36,693 nt of DNA from Crocinitomicaceae bacterium (GCA_021738405.1 JAIPCC010000016.1:1-36693); one strand, 5' to 3'; shown: positions 14,630-23,354, numbered from the stretch's first letter. Translations and numbers: made by a program. Notes: generated by a model not told the origin, from the letters alone.

Positions 14630-15142
14630 ATGTCAACAATCGAATTCAATGAAGCTTTAATTGGTCTAGAAAACAACTTACAATCATTTGCCTTGTCTTT
14701 TACCCGAAACCGAGAAGACGCAAGGGATTTGACTCAAGAGACCATGCTCAAAGCAATTACCTACCGCAATTATTATACACCACAAACCAATTTTAAGGCT
14801 TGGGTTTTCACAATTATGCGTAACTTGTTCATTAATCAGTACCGCAGAAGAGTAAAATCGGGCGCCATCTTCGACCATAGCAAAGAAGTTTACTTGGTCG
14901 GAAACATCCATAGCCACGAAGACAGCGCAATCGAGAAAATTGGTGTAAAAGACATAAACAGACAGATCAACTTATTGGGAGAAGAATATAAAATACCGTT
15001 TGACATGCATTTTGAAGGGTTCAAATACAAAGAAATCGCAGACAAACTCGGTATTCCAATCGGAACAGTGAAAAGCCGGATTTTCATCGCTAGAAAAAAG
15101 CTGATGGAAGCATTACCAGAATTCGCATTTTCGGCAAATTAA
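14630..15142 (+). CDS. ECF-type RNA polymerase sigma factor
   Basis: A 170-residue sigma-70 family protein with only regions 2 and 4. Region 2 is FALSFTRNREDARDLTQETMLKAITYRNYY...NFKAWVFTIMRNLFINQYRR. Region 4 is the helix-turn-helix near the end (FDMHFEGFKYKEIADKLGIPIGTVKSRIFIARKKLMEAL). No anti-sigma gene is adjacent. The crtI ATG comes 3 bp after its stop, so it is the first gene of the carotenoid/photolyase operon. An ECF sigma in this position is common in Bacteroidota carotenoid loci and it probably drives light or stress expression of these genes; self-regulation is an inference. Confidence 0.92.
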   Translation: MSTIEFNEALIGLENNLQSFALSFTRNREDARDLTQETMLKAITYRNYYTPQTNFKAWVFTIMRNLFINQYRRRVKSGAIFDHSKEVYLVGNIHSHEDSAIEKIGVKDINRQINLLGEEYKIPFDMHFEGFKYKEIADKLGIPIGTVKSRIFIARKKLMEALPEFAFSAN

Positions 15143-15145
15143 TTT

Positions 15146-16615
15146 ATGACAAAAAAAGTACACGTAATTGGCTCGGGTATTTCGAGCCTATCAACCGCTT
15201 CATTTCTTGCAAAAGCAGGCTATGAAGTACAAATTTTCGAGAAAAACCCCACCATCGGTGGCAGGGCCCGTCAGTTTGAAACACAAGGCTTTGTTTTTGA
15301 TATGGGTCCGTCTTGGTACTGGATGCCCGATGTATTCGAAAAATTTTACCAACAATTTGGCTACACCACTTCTGATTTCTACGAGCTCAAACGCCTAGAT
15401 CCGTCTTACCGCGTTTATTGGCCCGATCAAACCTACACCAATGTGCCGGCACAAATGCCAAAACTCGAGGAGTGGTTTGAATCTTTAGAGCCAGGAAGCG
15501 CTCGCCAACTTCAGGCCTTCTTGAAAGATGCCGCCTACAAATACAAAGTCGGCATGGAAGACCTCGTCTACAAGCCGAGCCTCAGCCTTACAGAATTTTT
15601 TGACAGCCGCGTACTCGGAGGGCTTTTCAAGATGCACCTCTTTTCTTCCTTTTCAAGCTTCATTCGCAAGTATTTCAAGCATCCCAAAATATTATCCTTA
15701 CTCGAGTTTCCAGTCTTATTTTTAGGCGCAATGCCCAATGAAACGCCTGCGCTGTACTCCTTAATGAACTACGCCGATATCCAACTTGGCACTTGGTACC
15801 CGATGAAAGGCATGCACGAATTCATCAAGGCGTTTGCGCGCATTGCCCAAGAACAAGGCGTCAAGATTGAAACATCGGCAAACGTTGAGCGCATCGTGAT
15901 TGAAAACGGCAAAGCCATCGGCACAATGGTCAATGGCCAACTGCACAAAGCAGATATCGTTATCTCCGGCTCCGATTACGCCCACACCGACCAAAAACTA
16001 CTCAAAGAAAACGCCAATTATTCCGATGCCTATTGGGACAAACGCACCATGGCGCCTTCTAGCCTATTGTTTTATGTGGGTCTCAATAAAAAACTCACCA
16101 ATCTAGAGCACCACAACCTTTTCTTTGACGAATCACTTGAAGAACACGGCAAAACCATCTACAAAGACCCTAGCTGGCCAGCAAAACCTTTGTTTTACAT
16201 GAGCGTTCCGTCTTTGACAGACCCAAGTGTAGCACCTGAAGGCTCAGAGAACCTTTTCTTTTTGATTCCGCTGGCTCCAGACTTAAAAGACGATGAGGTA
16301 ACGCGCGAGCACTACTTCTCTATTCTCATTGAGCGCCTCAAAGTGCTGACCGGAAACGACATCAAAGACCATATTGTTTACAAAAGAAGTTTTTGTGTGG
16401 CAGATTTCAAAAGCGACTACAACGCATTTAAAGGCAATGCTTACGGCTTGGCCAATACCTTACTGCAAACCGCTATCCTCAAACCGCGCATGCAGCACAA
16501 AAAAATCAAAAACCTATTTTACACTGGCCAACTCACCGTACCGGGCCCAGGCGTTCCTCCTTCCATTGTTTCTGGAGAAGTTGTCGCCAAACACATCATC
16601 GCTAAGCACCACTAA
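15146..16615 (+). CDS. crtI: Phytoene desaturase CrtI
   Basis: A 489-residue FAD-dependent desaturase that turns colourless phytoene into coloured lycopene-type carotenoids. The N-terminal dinucleotide fold is VHVIGSGISSLSTASFLAKAGYEVQIFEKN, followed by GGRARQFETQGFVFDMGPSWYWMPDVFE, diagnostic of carotenoid desaturases. The C-terminal signature AYGLANTLLQTAILKPRM...NLFYTGQLTVPGPGVPPSIVSGEVVA completes the family pattern. It is membrane-associated in known homologues. It lies 3 bp after the sigma gene and 9 bp before crtB. How many double bonds it adds cannot be read from sequence. Confidence 0.95.
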   Translation: MTKKVHVIGSGISSLSTASFLAKAGYEVQIFEKNPTIGGRARQFETQGFVFDMGPSWYWMPDVFEKFYQQFGYTTSDFYELKRLDPSYRVYWPDQTYTNVPAQMPKLEEWFESLEPGSARQLQAFLKDAAYKYKVGMEDLVYKPSLSLTEFFDSRVLGGLFKMHLFSSFSSFIRKYFKHPKILSLLEFPVLFLGAMPNETPALYSLMNYADIQLGTWYPMKGMHEFIKAFARIAQEQGVKIETSANVERIVIENGKAIGTMVNGQLHKADIVISGSDYAHTDQKLLKENANYSDAYWDKRTMAPSSLLFYVGLNKKLTNLEHHNLFFDESLEEHGKTIYKDPSWPAKPLFYMSVPSLTDPSVAPEGSENLFFLIPLAPDLKDDEVTREHYFSILIERLKVLTGNDIKDHIVYKRSFCVADFKSDYNAFKGNAYGLANTLLQTAILKPRMQHKKIKNLFYTGQLTVPGPGVPPSIVSGEVVAKHIIAKHH

Positions 16616-16624
16616 CCACATTCT

Positions 16625-17461
16625 ATGAAAGCTTTATTTGACAACGTATGCCAAGAAATGAGCGAGCTCACCACCAAAAGGTATAGCACTTCTTTCTCTT
16701 TAGGTATTAGCTTTTTGCACAAAGAATTGCAAAAACCCATCTACTCCATCTATGGTTTTGTGCGCTTTGCAGATGAAATTGTAGACACCTTTCATGGCTA
16801 CGACAAAGAAAAACTACTCCTCGACTTCAAGAACCAAACCTACGAGGCCATTGCAGCAGGCATCTCACTCAATCCGATCCTCAACAGCTTCCAATGGGCG
16901 GTCAATAAGTACCAAATTCCGATGGAGCTCATCGATACCTTCCTCGATTCCATGGAAATGGATCTCCAAAAACAAACCTACGACCAAGGCAAATACGAAA
17001 CCTACATTTTAGGTTCGGCCGAAGTAGTTGGCCTCATGTGCCTGAAAGTGTTTGTAGAAGGCGACCAACAATCCTATGAAGAACTGAAACCTTACGCCAT
17101 GAAACTAGGGGCTGCTTTTCAGAAAATCAACTTCCTTCGAGACCTCAAAGCAGATTACCAAGAATTGGGCAGAACGTACTTTCCGGGTATCAATCTCTCG
17201 GACTTCAACGGAGACATCAAAAAAGAAATTGAGGCAGATATCGCACTCGACTTTAAAAAAGGTTACGAAGGCATTTTGCTCTTGCCAAGAAAAGCGCGCT
17301 TTGGCGTCTATATGGCTTATAAATATTACTTCAAGCTCTTTAATAAGATCAAGCAAACGCCTGCAGAAAGCGTACTCAATGAGCGCATCCGCATTCCGAA
17401 CTATCGCAAAATGCGCATTTTACTCACGTCTTATGTGCGCCACAATTTAAATTTGCTTTAA
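16625..17461 (+). CDS. crtB: Phytoene synthase CrtB
   Basis: A 278-residue prenyl-transferase that condenses two geranylgeranyl diphosphates to phytoene. Both aspartate-rich motifs are present: DEIVD (residues 50-54) and INFLRDLKADYQELGRTYFP near residue 165-180. YSTSFSLGISFLHKELQKPIYSIYGFVRFADE is the standard trans-isoprenyl synthase start. The stop TAA overlaps the idi ATG by one base (TAATG). Supplies substrate to CrtI. Confidence 0.95.
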   Translation: MKALFDNVCQEMSELTTKRYSTSFSLGISFLHKELQKPIYSIYGFVRFADEIVDTFHGYDKEKLLLDFKNQTYEAIAAGISLNPILNSFQWAVNKYQIPMELIDTFLDSMEMDLQKQTYDQGKYETYILGSAEVVGLMCLKVFVEGDQQSYEELKPYAMKLGAAFQKINFLRDLKADYQELGRTYFPGINLSDFNGDIKKEIEADIALDFKKGYEGILLLPRKARFGVYMAYKYYFKLFNKIKQTPAESVLNERIRIPNYRKMRILLTSYVRHNLNLL

Positions 17462-17997
17462 TGCCCGACGAATACGTTGTCTTGGTGGATGAACAAGACC
17501 AAGCAATTGGTCAGCTCGAAAAAATGGAGGCCCATCGTTTAGGTCTCTTGCACCGTGCCTTCTCTGTTTTGATTTTCAATACAAAAGGAGAATTATTGCT
17601 CCAACAACGCGCCGCACACAAATACCATTCTCCCCAACTCTGGACCAACTCTTGTTGCAGCCATCCGAAGCCCGGAGAAACCATTACAGCAGCAGCCACA
17701 AGAAGACTCCAAGAAGAAATGGGCATGGAAGCCAGCCTTCAACCCGCATTTCATTTCATCTATGAAGCAAAGCTGGATCAAGGGCTCACCGAGCACGAAC
17801 TCGATCATGTTGTATTTGGCTACACCAATCAAGACCCTCAAATCAATCCGGAAGAAGTAGCCGCCTTTCGCTGGATATCCATAGCGCAATTGCTCCAGGA
17901 ACTCCAAACAAATCGCGCTTCTTTTACCGTTTGGTTTCAAATTTTACTCGACCAACACTTAGAAAAAATCACAAAAGCAGCTGATGAAAGTATGTAG
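17461..17997 (+). CDS. idi: Isopentenyl-diphosphate isomerase, type I
   Basis: A 178-residue Nudix-fold enzyme that interconverts IPP and DMAPP, feeding carotenoid synthesis. The catalytic cysteine is in WTNSCCSHPKPG (C66, equivalent to E. coli C67), the catalytic glutamate in the segment TEHELDHVV, and a Nudix-like helix GETITAAATRRLQEEMG is present. The C-terminus overlaps the pterin synthase start by 14 bp, so translation of the two is likely coupled. Confidence 0.95.
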   Translation: MPDEYVVLVDEQDQAIGQLEKMEAHRLGLLHRAFSVLIFNTKGELLLQQRAAHKYHSPQLWTNSCCSHPKPGETITAAATRRLQEEMGMEASLQPAFHFIYEAKLDQGLTEHELDHVVFGYTNQDPQINPEEVAAFRWISIAQLLQELQTNRASFTVWFQILLDQHLEKITKAADESM

Positions 17998-18388
17998 AAG
18001 AGCGACCTTTAATGCGGCGCACCGTTTGTACAGACCCGACTGGTCTGACGAAAAAAACAATGCTATTTTCGGCAAATGCAACAATCCTAATTTCCATGGC
18101 CACAACTACACCCTCGAGGTGTGGATCGAAGGGCAAGTGGACCCTGAGACGGGTTACCTCATCGACCTCAAACTCGTCAAGGACCTCATCGGCACAGAAG
18201 TTCAGGATCGTTTTGACCACCGCAACCTCAATCTGGATTGTCCTGAATTTGCGCAGCTCAACCCCACCGCAGAAAATATTGCGATCGTGATTTGGAATTT
18301 ATTGCGCGCCAAATTAGATGACAAATTCGGCCTGAGCCTCAAGCTCTGGGAAACCCAAAACAACATCATCGAATACGACGGAAAATGA
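17984..18388 (+). CDS. 6-pyruvoyl-tetrahydropterin synthase (PTPS-type)
   Basis: A 134-residue T-fold protein. Zinc ligands fit H13 (FNAAHRL), H38 and H40 (NFHGHNY); the catalytic cysteine C32 lies in FGKCNNPNFHGHNY, and D78-H79 in FDHRNLNLD complete the triad. The ending LWETQNNIIEYDG holds the pterin-binding glutamate. The C-x5-HGH spacing and overall pattern resemble eukaryotic PTPS more than E. coli-type QueD, so the product may be a tetrahydropterin rather than the queuosine precursor; this is inferred. It overlaps idi by 14 bp and the photolyase gene by 4 bp. Commonly annotated as 6-carboxytetrahydropterin synthase (QueD) in relatives. Confidence 0.88.
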   Translation: MKVCRRATFNAAHRLYRPDWSDEKNNAIFGKCNNPNFHGHNYTLEVWIEGQVDPETGYLIDLKLVKDLIGTEVQDRFDHRNLNLDCPEFAQLNPTAENIAIVIWNLLRAKLDDKFGLSLKLWETQNNIIEYDGK

Positions 18389-19683
18389 GTACTGCGCTTT
18401 TTTGGCATCGCAGAGACCTGCGCATCCAAGACAATGCAGGCCTTTACAAAGCCCTCAAAAACAACGAGGCTGTTATTCCTGTATTTATTTTTGACCACAG
18501 TATTCTTCAAGTGCTGCCCAAAAACGATCAGCGCGTGTTGTTTATCCACCAAGAACTGGCGCAAATTAAGGCGCAGTATCGGTCTTTGGGTTCGGACATA
18601 GAAGTGCTTTACGGCGATCCGAAGGTAGAAATACCAGCACTTGCGCAAAAATATGGCGTTCAAAAAGTCTATACCAACAGAGATTATGAACCCAATGCAC
18701 TTGCCCGCGACCAGTTTATTTTTGAGGCCTTACAACAAGCCAACATTGAATTTATTGGCGCCAAAGATCAGGTCATTTTTGAAAAAAATGAGGTCACCAA
18801 AGACGACGGCTTGCCCTACACCATTTACACGCCTTATGCCCGCAAATGGAAGGCCAAACTGACCGACTATCACTTCAAAGCCTACCCGACCGAAAAATAC
18901 CTGACACATTTACACCCATTCCAAACCAAAGCCCTTACTTCACTCGAAGAAATGGGTTTTGAGCAGGTGCAAGTACATCCTTTTCCGGCGAGTGAAACGC
19001 CAAATGCAGTGATTCAAAAATACCACGAGTTGCGCGATATACCTGCTGTTTTAGGCACTTCTAGGCTCAGTTTGCACTTGCGTTTTGGCACGATATCGAT
19101 CCGTGCGTTGGCAAGAGCAGCACAGCACTTGAATGAGAAATACCTCAACGAACTCATTTGGCGCGACTTCTACCAAATGATCATATTTCATTTCCCACAA
19201 ACGACCGATAAAGCCTTCAAGCCGCAGTACGATCGCATTGTATGGGAAAACAACGAAAGCGATTTTGCGGCCTGGTGCACGGGCCATACGGGTTATCCGC
19301 TAGTAGATGCTGGCATGCGCGAGCTCAATGCGACGGGCTTTATGCACAACCGCGTGCGGATGGTGGTGGCGAGTTTTCTCACCAAGCATTTGCTCATCGA
19401 TTGGCGCTGGGGCGAGCGCTACTTTGCCGAAAAGCTACTCGATTTTGAGTTGGCTAGCAATGTGGGCGGATGGCAATGGGCTGCAGGATGTGGTTGCGAC
19501 GCCGCACCTTATTTTCGGGTTTTCAACCCAGAAGCGCAGCAAAAGAAATTTGATCCGCAATATACTTATATCCAAAAATGGGTGCCCGAATTTGGAACAC
19601 CCGCATATATAAATCCGATTGTCGATCATAAAATGGCGCGCGAACGCGTTTTAGATCGCTTCAAAACAGCACTACAACCATGA
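18385..19683 (+). CDS. phrB: Deoxyribodipyrimidine photolyase, class I
   Basis: A 432-residue flavoprotein that uses blue light to split UV-induced pyrimidine dimers. The N-terminal antenna domain starts LFWHRRDLRIQDNAGL. The FAD-binding half has TSRLSLHLRFGTIS, LIWRDFYQM, GYPLVDAGMREL, MHNRVRMVVASFLTKHLLIDWRWGERYF and SNVGGWQWAAGCGCDAAPYFRVFNP. The Asn that contacts flavin N5 is kept four residues before the first Trp of the electron-transfer chain. Cryptochrome function cannot be excluded, but the pattern fits CPD photolyase. The antenna pigment is unknown; the adjoining pterin synthase gene is suggestive. Confidence 0.95.
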   Translation: MSTALFWHRRDLRIQDNAGLYKALKNNEAVIPVFIFDHSILQVLPKNDQRVLFIHQELAQIKAQYRSLGSDIEVLYGDPKVEIPALAQKYGVQKVYTNRDYEPNALARDQFIFEALQQANIEFIGAKDQVIFEKNEVTKDDGLPYTIYTPYARKWKAKLTDYHFKAYPTEKYLTHLHPFQTKALTSLEEMGFEQVQVHPFPASETPNAVIQKYHELRDIPAVLGTSRLSLHLRFGTISIRALARAAQHLNEKYLNELIWRDFYQMIIFHFPQTTDKAFKPQYDRIVWENNESDFAAWCTGHTGYPLVDAGMRELNATGFMHNRVRMVVASFLTKHLLIDWRWGERYFAEKLLDFELASNVGGWQWAAGCGCDAAPYFRVFNPEAQQKKFDPQYTYIQKWVPEFGTPAYINPIVDHKMARERVLDRFKTALQP

Positions 19684-20150
19684 GCCAAGCCATCCAAATT
19701 GGAGACAACTGCCCCGCATTTAGTTTACCAGACAGCCAAGGAAATCAAATTCATGTCAATCAATACTTAGGTCAAAAGATCTTAGTCCTGTTTTTTTATC
19801 CAAAAGACGACACCCCAGGCTGCACCAAAGAAGCCTGCGCGTTTAGAGATGCGTACGCCGATTTTGTAGCGCTCGGTTGCGAGGTCTTCGGTATTTCTTC
19901 AGACGCCAGCACTTCGCATCAAAATTTTCAGCAAAAACACAGCCTACCTTACGTGCTGCTTTCTGATACACAAAAAAAGGTACGCCAATTATTCGGCGTA
20001 CCTGCTTCTTTATTTGGGCTGCTTCCCGGAAGAGTCACTTATATAGTGGGGCTCGACGGAAAGATTGCCGGTATTTTCAATTCTCAGACCAACCCTGTGG
20101 GGCACATCAATGAGGCCTTAAAGGTGGCTAAGGATCTACTTACTGCTTGA
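19680..20150 (+). CDS. bcp: Thiol peroxidase Bcp / PrxQ
   Basis: A 156-residue peroxiredoxin that reduces peroxides with thioredoxin. PGCTKEACAFRD contains the peroxidatic C48 and the resolving C53 five residues later, the PrxQ arrangement. FFYPKDDTPGC and the VPASLFGLLPGRVTYIV strand fit the family. It overlaps the photolyase stop by four bases and is the last gene of the operon; its 3' end overlaps the convergent yceI gene by 11 bp, with no separate terminator visible. Confidence 0.95.
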   Translation: MSQAIQIGDNCPAFSLPDSQGNQIHVNQYLGQKILVLFFYPKDDTPGCTKEACAFRDAYADFVALGCEVFGISSDASTSHQNFQQKHSLPYVLLSDTQKKVRQLFGVPASLFGLLPGRVTYIVGLDGKIAGIFNSQTNPVGHINEALKVAKDLLTA

Positions 20151-20667
20151 TGAACTGAAGCTCAGCGGCAAGTTTGATGTCGTCGCTGACCACGATATTT
20201 CCCGCTTCAGTAACGGCACTCCAAGTAAGTCCGAACTCGCTTCTTTTGATGCTACCTGAAAGTGTCATGCCTGCTTTGGTTTGTCCGTAAGGATCTACGG
20301 CGATCCCTGCAAAATCCGCTTTGAGCACAACAGGGTGAGTTTGACCCTTGATTTGAAGATGACCTGCGATTTCTAAAGTTTCGTCGTCAATCTTTGTAAT
20401 GCCTGTAGAGGTAAAAGTTAAAGCTGGGTGGCTTTCTGCATCGAAGAAATCTGCAGACTTGAGGTGGCCATCGCGATCTGCAACACCTGTATTGATGGAC
20501 ATGATGTCCGCATTGAAGCTAAATTGAGCTGTTGCGAAGTCATCGCCTGCTGTGGTGGCGTGTGCGTCGAATGAACCAAAAGATCCGCTGACGTTAGAGA
20601 TCATCATGTGGCGCACTTTGAAGCCTACTTCACTGTGCATTGTGTCTACTTTCCAAGTTGTTTCCAT
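20140..20667 (-). CDS. YceI-family protein
   Basis: A 175-residue lipocalin-like beta-barrel protein: WKVDTMHSEVGFKVRHMMISNVSGSFGSFDA at the start and GHLQIKGQTHPVVLKADF in the middle are the YceI pattern; the fold binds isoprenoid-like molecules in characterised members. There is no signal peptide, unlike periplasmic E. coli YceI, so it is probably cytoplasmic. It converges on and overlaps bcp. A TACCTTTG promoter element lies 25 bp before the ATG. A link to carotenoid or quinone isoprenoids is possible but only inferred from proximity. Confidence 0.9.
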   Translation of the reverse strand: METTWKVDTMHSEVGFKVRHMMISNVSGSFGSFDAHATTAGDDFATAQFSFNADIMSINTGVADRDGHLKSADFFDAESHPALTFTSTGITKIDDETLEIAGHLQIKGQTHPVVLKADFAGIAVDPYGQTKAGMTLSGSIKRSEFGLTWSAVTEAGNIVVSDDIKLAAELQFIKQ

Positions 20668-20692
20668 TTGCTATGTTTTAATTAAATTTTGA

Positions 20693-20700
20693 CAAAGGTA
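20693..20700 (-). promoter_or_regulatory. Predicted yceI promoter -7 element
   Basis: The minus strand reads TACCTTTG, a perfect TAnnTTTG match, 25 bp before the yceI ATG. A TTTG at 20715-20718 is nearer than the usual -33 spacing. Confidence 0.45.
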
Positions 20701-20763
20701 CGGCCCCCGCCTACCAAATTTACTTGACCTGCATCAAGACTTTTAGAAGCGGGGCAAAAAGTG

Positions 20764-20771
20764 TATTTTTG
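20764..20771 (+). promoter_or_regulatory. TAnnTTTG element just before an outer-membrane protein ATG
   Basis: TATTTTTG ends only four bases before the ATG at 20776. If used, transcription would begin at or within the start codon, giving a leaderless message. Confidence 0.35.
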
Positions 20772-20775
20772 AAGC

Positions 20776-21474
20776 ATGAAGCAACTCCTTATTTTTTGCT
20801 TGCTACTATGTAGCGGTTTGGCCTACGCGCAACTTTTCAATGAAAACCTGAAAGGAATTTATCCGACACAATTTTATGTCGAGAGCCAGCGCATGGAGTT
20901 GTTTCGAGGCCTGACATCTAATGACGCCTTTTTGCCTACGCCTCTGGGCGAGCGCGCCAATGAAAGTTCCCTTACGGCTTGGTCACAGCAATTAGGCCTG
21001 TGCTTAGGGCTTTCCAAATTTATTTACCTAGATGGCGGGGTTTCCTGGTTGCAAAACGGCGAAGCTTATGCTTTCAGCGACAGCAATTCTGACTCTACCT
21101 TTAACTATCAAACGCGTTACCGCTATTTGGCCTTACCATTACAACTGAAGTTAACTTTCGGTGACAAATTTAAGTTTTATGGCGGTTTGGGCTTGCTTCC
21201 GGCACTGTATCAAGGCTACAAACAAGACCTCCAATGGACCAACGCACTTGGAGCCAAATACGACGACCAAATCAAAATCAACAATGCCATGAACAGCTTC
21301 ACGATTTCGTGGATAGGTTCTGCTGGAATAGACCTACAGCTCGACGAAAACTATCGCTTGCGTTTGGGTTATTTATACCGAAAGCAGCTCAATAATTCTT
21401 ACGGACCTTACGAAGATTATGTGCACAAAAGCTATGGCTGGGGCTTCAGTATTGGTCTTTCAAAACTACTTTAA
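20776..21474 (+). CDS. Outer-membrane beta-barrel protein (PorT-like)
   Basis: A 232-residue protein with signal peptide MKQLLIFCLLLCSGLAYA. The mature part alternates hydrophobic and polar residues in predicted strands: LGLCLGLSKFIYLDGGVSW, YRYLALPLQLKLTF, FKFYGGLGLLPAL, ISWIGSAGIDLQL, YRLRLGYLYRKQL, and a final strand WGFSIGLSKLL. This is the pattern of small eight-stranded Bacteroidota outer-membrane barrels. Function is unknown. Its stop directly abuts the nif3-like ATG, so both are probably in one operon with the zinc-ribbon gene. Confidence 0.8.
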   Translation: MKQLLIFCLLLCSGLAYAQLFNENLKGIYPTQFYVESQRMELFRGLTSNDAFLPTPLGERANESSLTAWSQQLGLCLGLSKFIYLDGGVSWLQNGEAYAFSDSNSDSTFNYQTRYRYLALPLQLKLTFGDKFKFYGGLGLLPALYQGYKQDLQWTNALGAKYDDQIKINNAMNSFTISWIGSAGIDLQLDENYRLRLGYLYRKQLNNSYGPYEDYVHKSYGWGFSIGLSKLL

Positions 21475-22569
21475 ATGCAAATCCAAGACATCACCCGCTT
21501 TTTAGAGGCCAAATTCCCACTGCAACTTCAGGAAAGTTATGACAACTGTGGGCTCATTTACGGCCACGCCGAACAAACCGTTACAGGCGCTTTGGTCTCG
21601 CTAGATGTAACAGAAGCAATTGTAGAAGAAGCGCTTGCAAATAATTGCAATTTGATCATTGCGCATCATCCGGTCGTGTTCAAAGGACTCAAGCGCTTCA
21701 ATGGAAATAACTTCGTGGAGCGCGTTTTGGAACGTTGCATACAAAACGGCATTGCGCTTTACGCGATCCATACCAACCTCGATAACCATTCGGAAGGCGT
21801 CAATGCCAAAATTGCCCAAAAAATAGGTTTGCAAGATTGCCGCATTTTACGCCCTATGCAGGCGCAGTTGTTCAAATTAGAAGTATATGTACCGCAGGCA
21901 GATTTCGTTGCATTAGATAGCGCCGTACTCGCTGCAGGAGCCGGTCAGATCGGTAACTACACAGACTGCCATTTCAGAACACTCGGCACAGGTACCTTCA
22001 GGCCCAATGAAAAAGCAAACCCCTACCTCGGCAGCGCCGGGCAGCGCGAAGAAGTAACGGAGCTCAAATTGGAATATATTGTGGAGGCGCATCGTGTGAA
22101 CGCGGTATTGACTGCCATGCGCAGCGCCCACCCCTATGAAGAGGTGGCGTATCAATTACTGGCTACACAAAACCAACATCAATCTTTTGGGGCAGGCCTT
22201 GTAGGAACCCTGGCAGAACCGGCCGATGCGCTGACATTTTTGAGCGAATTGAAGCAAAAATTCAATTGCGGCGTGATTCGCTACACGCAGTTGCTGCCAA
22301 AGAAGATTGAAAAAGTAGCCTTGTGTGGAGGTTCGGGAAGCTTTCTATTGCCCGATGCCATCAGGGCCAAAGCAGACATTTACATCACTGCAGACTTCAA
22401 ATACCACGAATTTTTTGACGCCGAGAACCGAATCGTCATTGCCGATATTGGACACTATGAAAGTGAGCAATTCACAAGTGAACTTTTAGCTGAACAACTT
22501 ACGGAAAAATTTGCTAACTTTGCGGTCCGTTTAACTAAGTTGAATACGAATCCCGTTAACTATCTATAG
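21475..22569 (+). CDS. Nif3-like dinuclear metal-centre protein
   Basis: A 364-residue member of the Nif3/YbgI (DUF34) family, hexameric rings with a two-metal site. Metal-ligand segments include LIIAHHPVVFKGLKRF, YAIHTNLDNHSEGVN and, at the C-terminus, DIYITADFKYHEFFDAENRIVIADIGHYESE. Between the halves (about residues 130-235) is the PII/CutA-like insertion present in the long version of the family, which includes AHPYEEVAYQLL. Reported roles are uncertain. It sits directly between an outer-membrane protein gene and a C4 zinc-ribbon gene; the Nif3/zinc-ribbon pairing is familiar in Bacteroidota. Confidence 0.93.
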   Translation: MQIQDITRFLEAKFPLQLQESYDNCGLIYGHAEQTVTGALVSLDVTEAIVEEALANNCNLIIAHHPVVFKGLKRFNGNNFVERVLERCIQNGIALYAIHTNLDNHSEGVNAKIAQKIGLQDCRILRPMQAQLFKLEVYVPQADFVALDSAVLAAGAGQIGNYTDCHFRTLGTGTFRPNEKANPYLGSAGQREEVTELKLEYIVEAHRVNAVLTAMRSAHPYEEVAYQLLATQNQHQSFGAGLVGTLAEPADALTFLSELKQKFNCGVIRYTQLLPKKIEKVALCGGSGSFLLPDAIRAKADIYITADFKYHEFFDAENRIVIADIGHYESEQFTSELLAEQLTEKFANFAVRLTKLNTNPVNYL

Positions 22570-22572
22570 CCC

Positions 22573-23322
22573 ATGGCAGCAGCAACTAAAAAAGAAGGTA
22601 CCATCGCAGAAAAATTAGATGCGCTTTTTGAACTCCAGAAAATCGACTCTGAAATCGACCGCATTCGCACCATCCGTGGTGAACTTCCTTTAGAAGTGCA
22701 AAGTCTAGAAGACGAAATCATCGGACTCAACACACGCGTCTCCAAAATCAACGACGAAATCAAAGAAGTTGAGACAGAAGTCTCAGACCGTAAATTAGCC
22801 GTAAAAGACGCAGAAGGCGCGATCTCTAAATACAAAGAGCAGCAAAACAACGTGCGCAACAACCGCGAGTTCGAATCACTTTCCAAAGAAATTGAATTCC
22901 AAGAACTCGAAATCAAACTACACGACAAAAAATCTAAAGAAGCTAAACTCAAAATCGATCTCAAGAAAGAAACCTTGACCGAAGCAGTTGCGCGTGTAGA
23001 AATGAAACAAGGCGACCTCGATGGCAAAAAAGCAGAATTAGAAGCTATTGTCAGCGAGACGCAAAAAGACGAAGAAAAACTCATCAAGGCTTCAGACGCC
23101 GCCAAGAAAAACATCGAAAACCGTTTGGTGTTTGCTTATGAGCGTTTGCGCACCAATGCCAAAAACGGCTTGGCTGTTGTACAAGTCATGCGCGGTTCTT
23201 GTGGTGGTTGTTTCAACAAAATTCCACCTCAGCGTCAGCTTGACATCGTTACCAAAAAGAAAATTATTGTTTGTGAGCATTGCGGCCGCGTATTGGTTCC
23301 GCAAGAATCAGCTGAAGCATAA
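22573..23322 (+). CDS. C4-type zinc-ribbon coiled-coil protein
   Basis: A 249-residue protein. Residues ~15-185 are a long coiled coil rich in Glu, Lys and Leu (FELQKIDSEIDRIRTIRGELP, NNVRNNREFESLSKEIEFQELEI). The C-terminal zinc ribbon has SCGGCFNKIPPQ and VCEHCGRVLV, two CxxC pairs. The fold matches PF02591-type proteins (CT398-like), which are proposed nucleic-acid or complex-assembly adaptors. It starts 3 bp after nif3 and ends before a bidirectional terminator. A TAACTTTG word inside the nif3 end (22515-22522) could be an internal promoter. Confidence 0.9.
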   Translation: MAAATKKEGTIAEKLDALFELQKIDSEIDRIRTIRGELPLEVQSLEDEIIGLNTRVSKINDEIKEVETEVSDRKLAVKDAEGAISKYKEQQNNVRNNREFESLSKEIEFQELEIKLHDKKSKEAKLKIDLKKETLTEAVARVEMKQGDLDGKKAELEAIVSETQKDEEKLIKASDAAKKNIENRLVFAYERLRTNAKNGLAVVQVMRGSCGGCFNKIPPQRQLDIVTKKKIIVCEHCGRVLVPQESAEA

Positions 23323-23354
23323 TTCATATACTTTGATCGATGCATTGATCAAAT

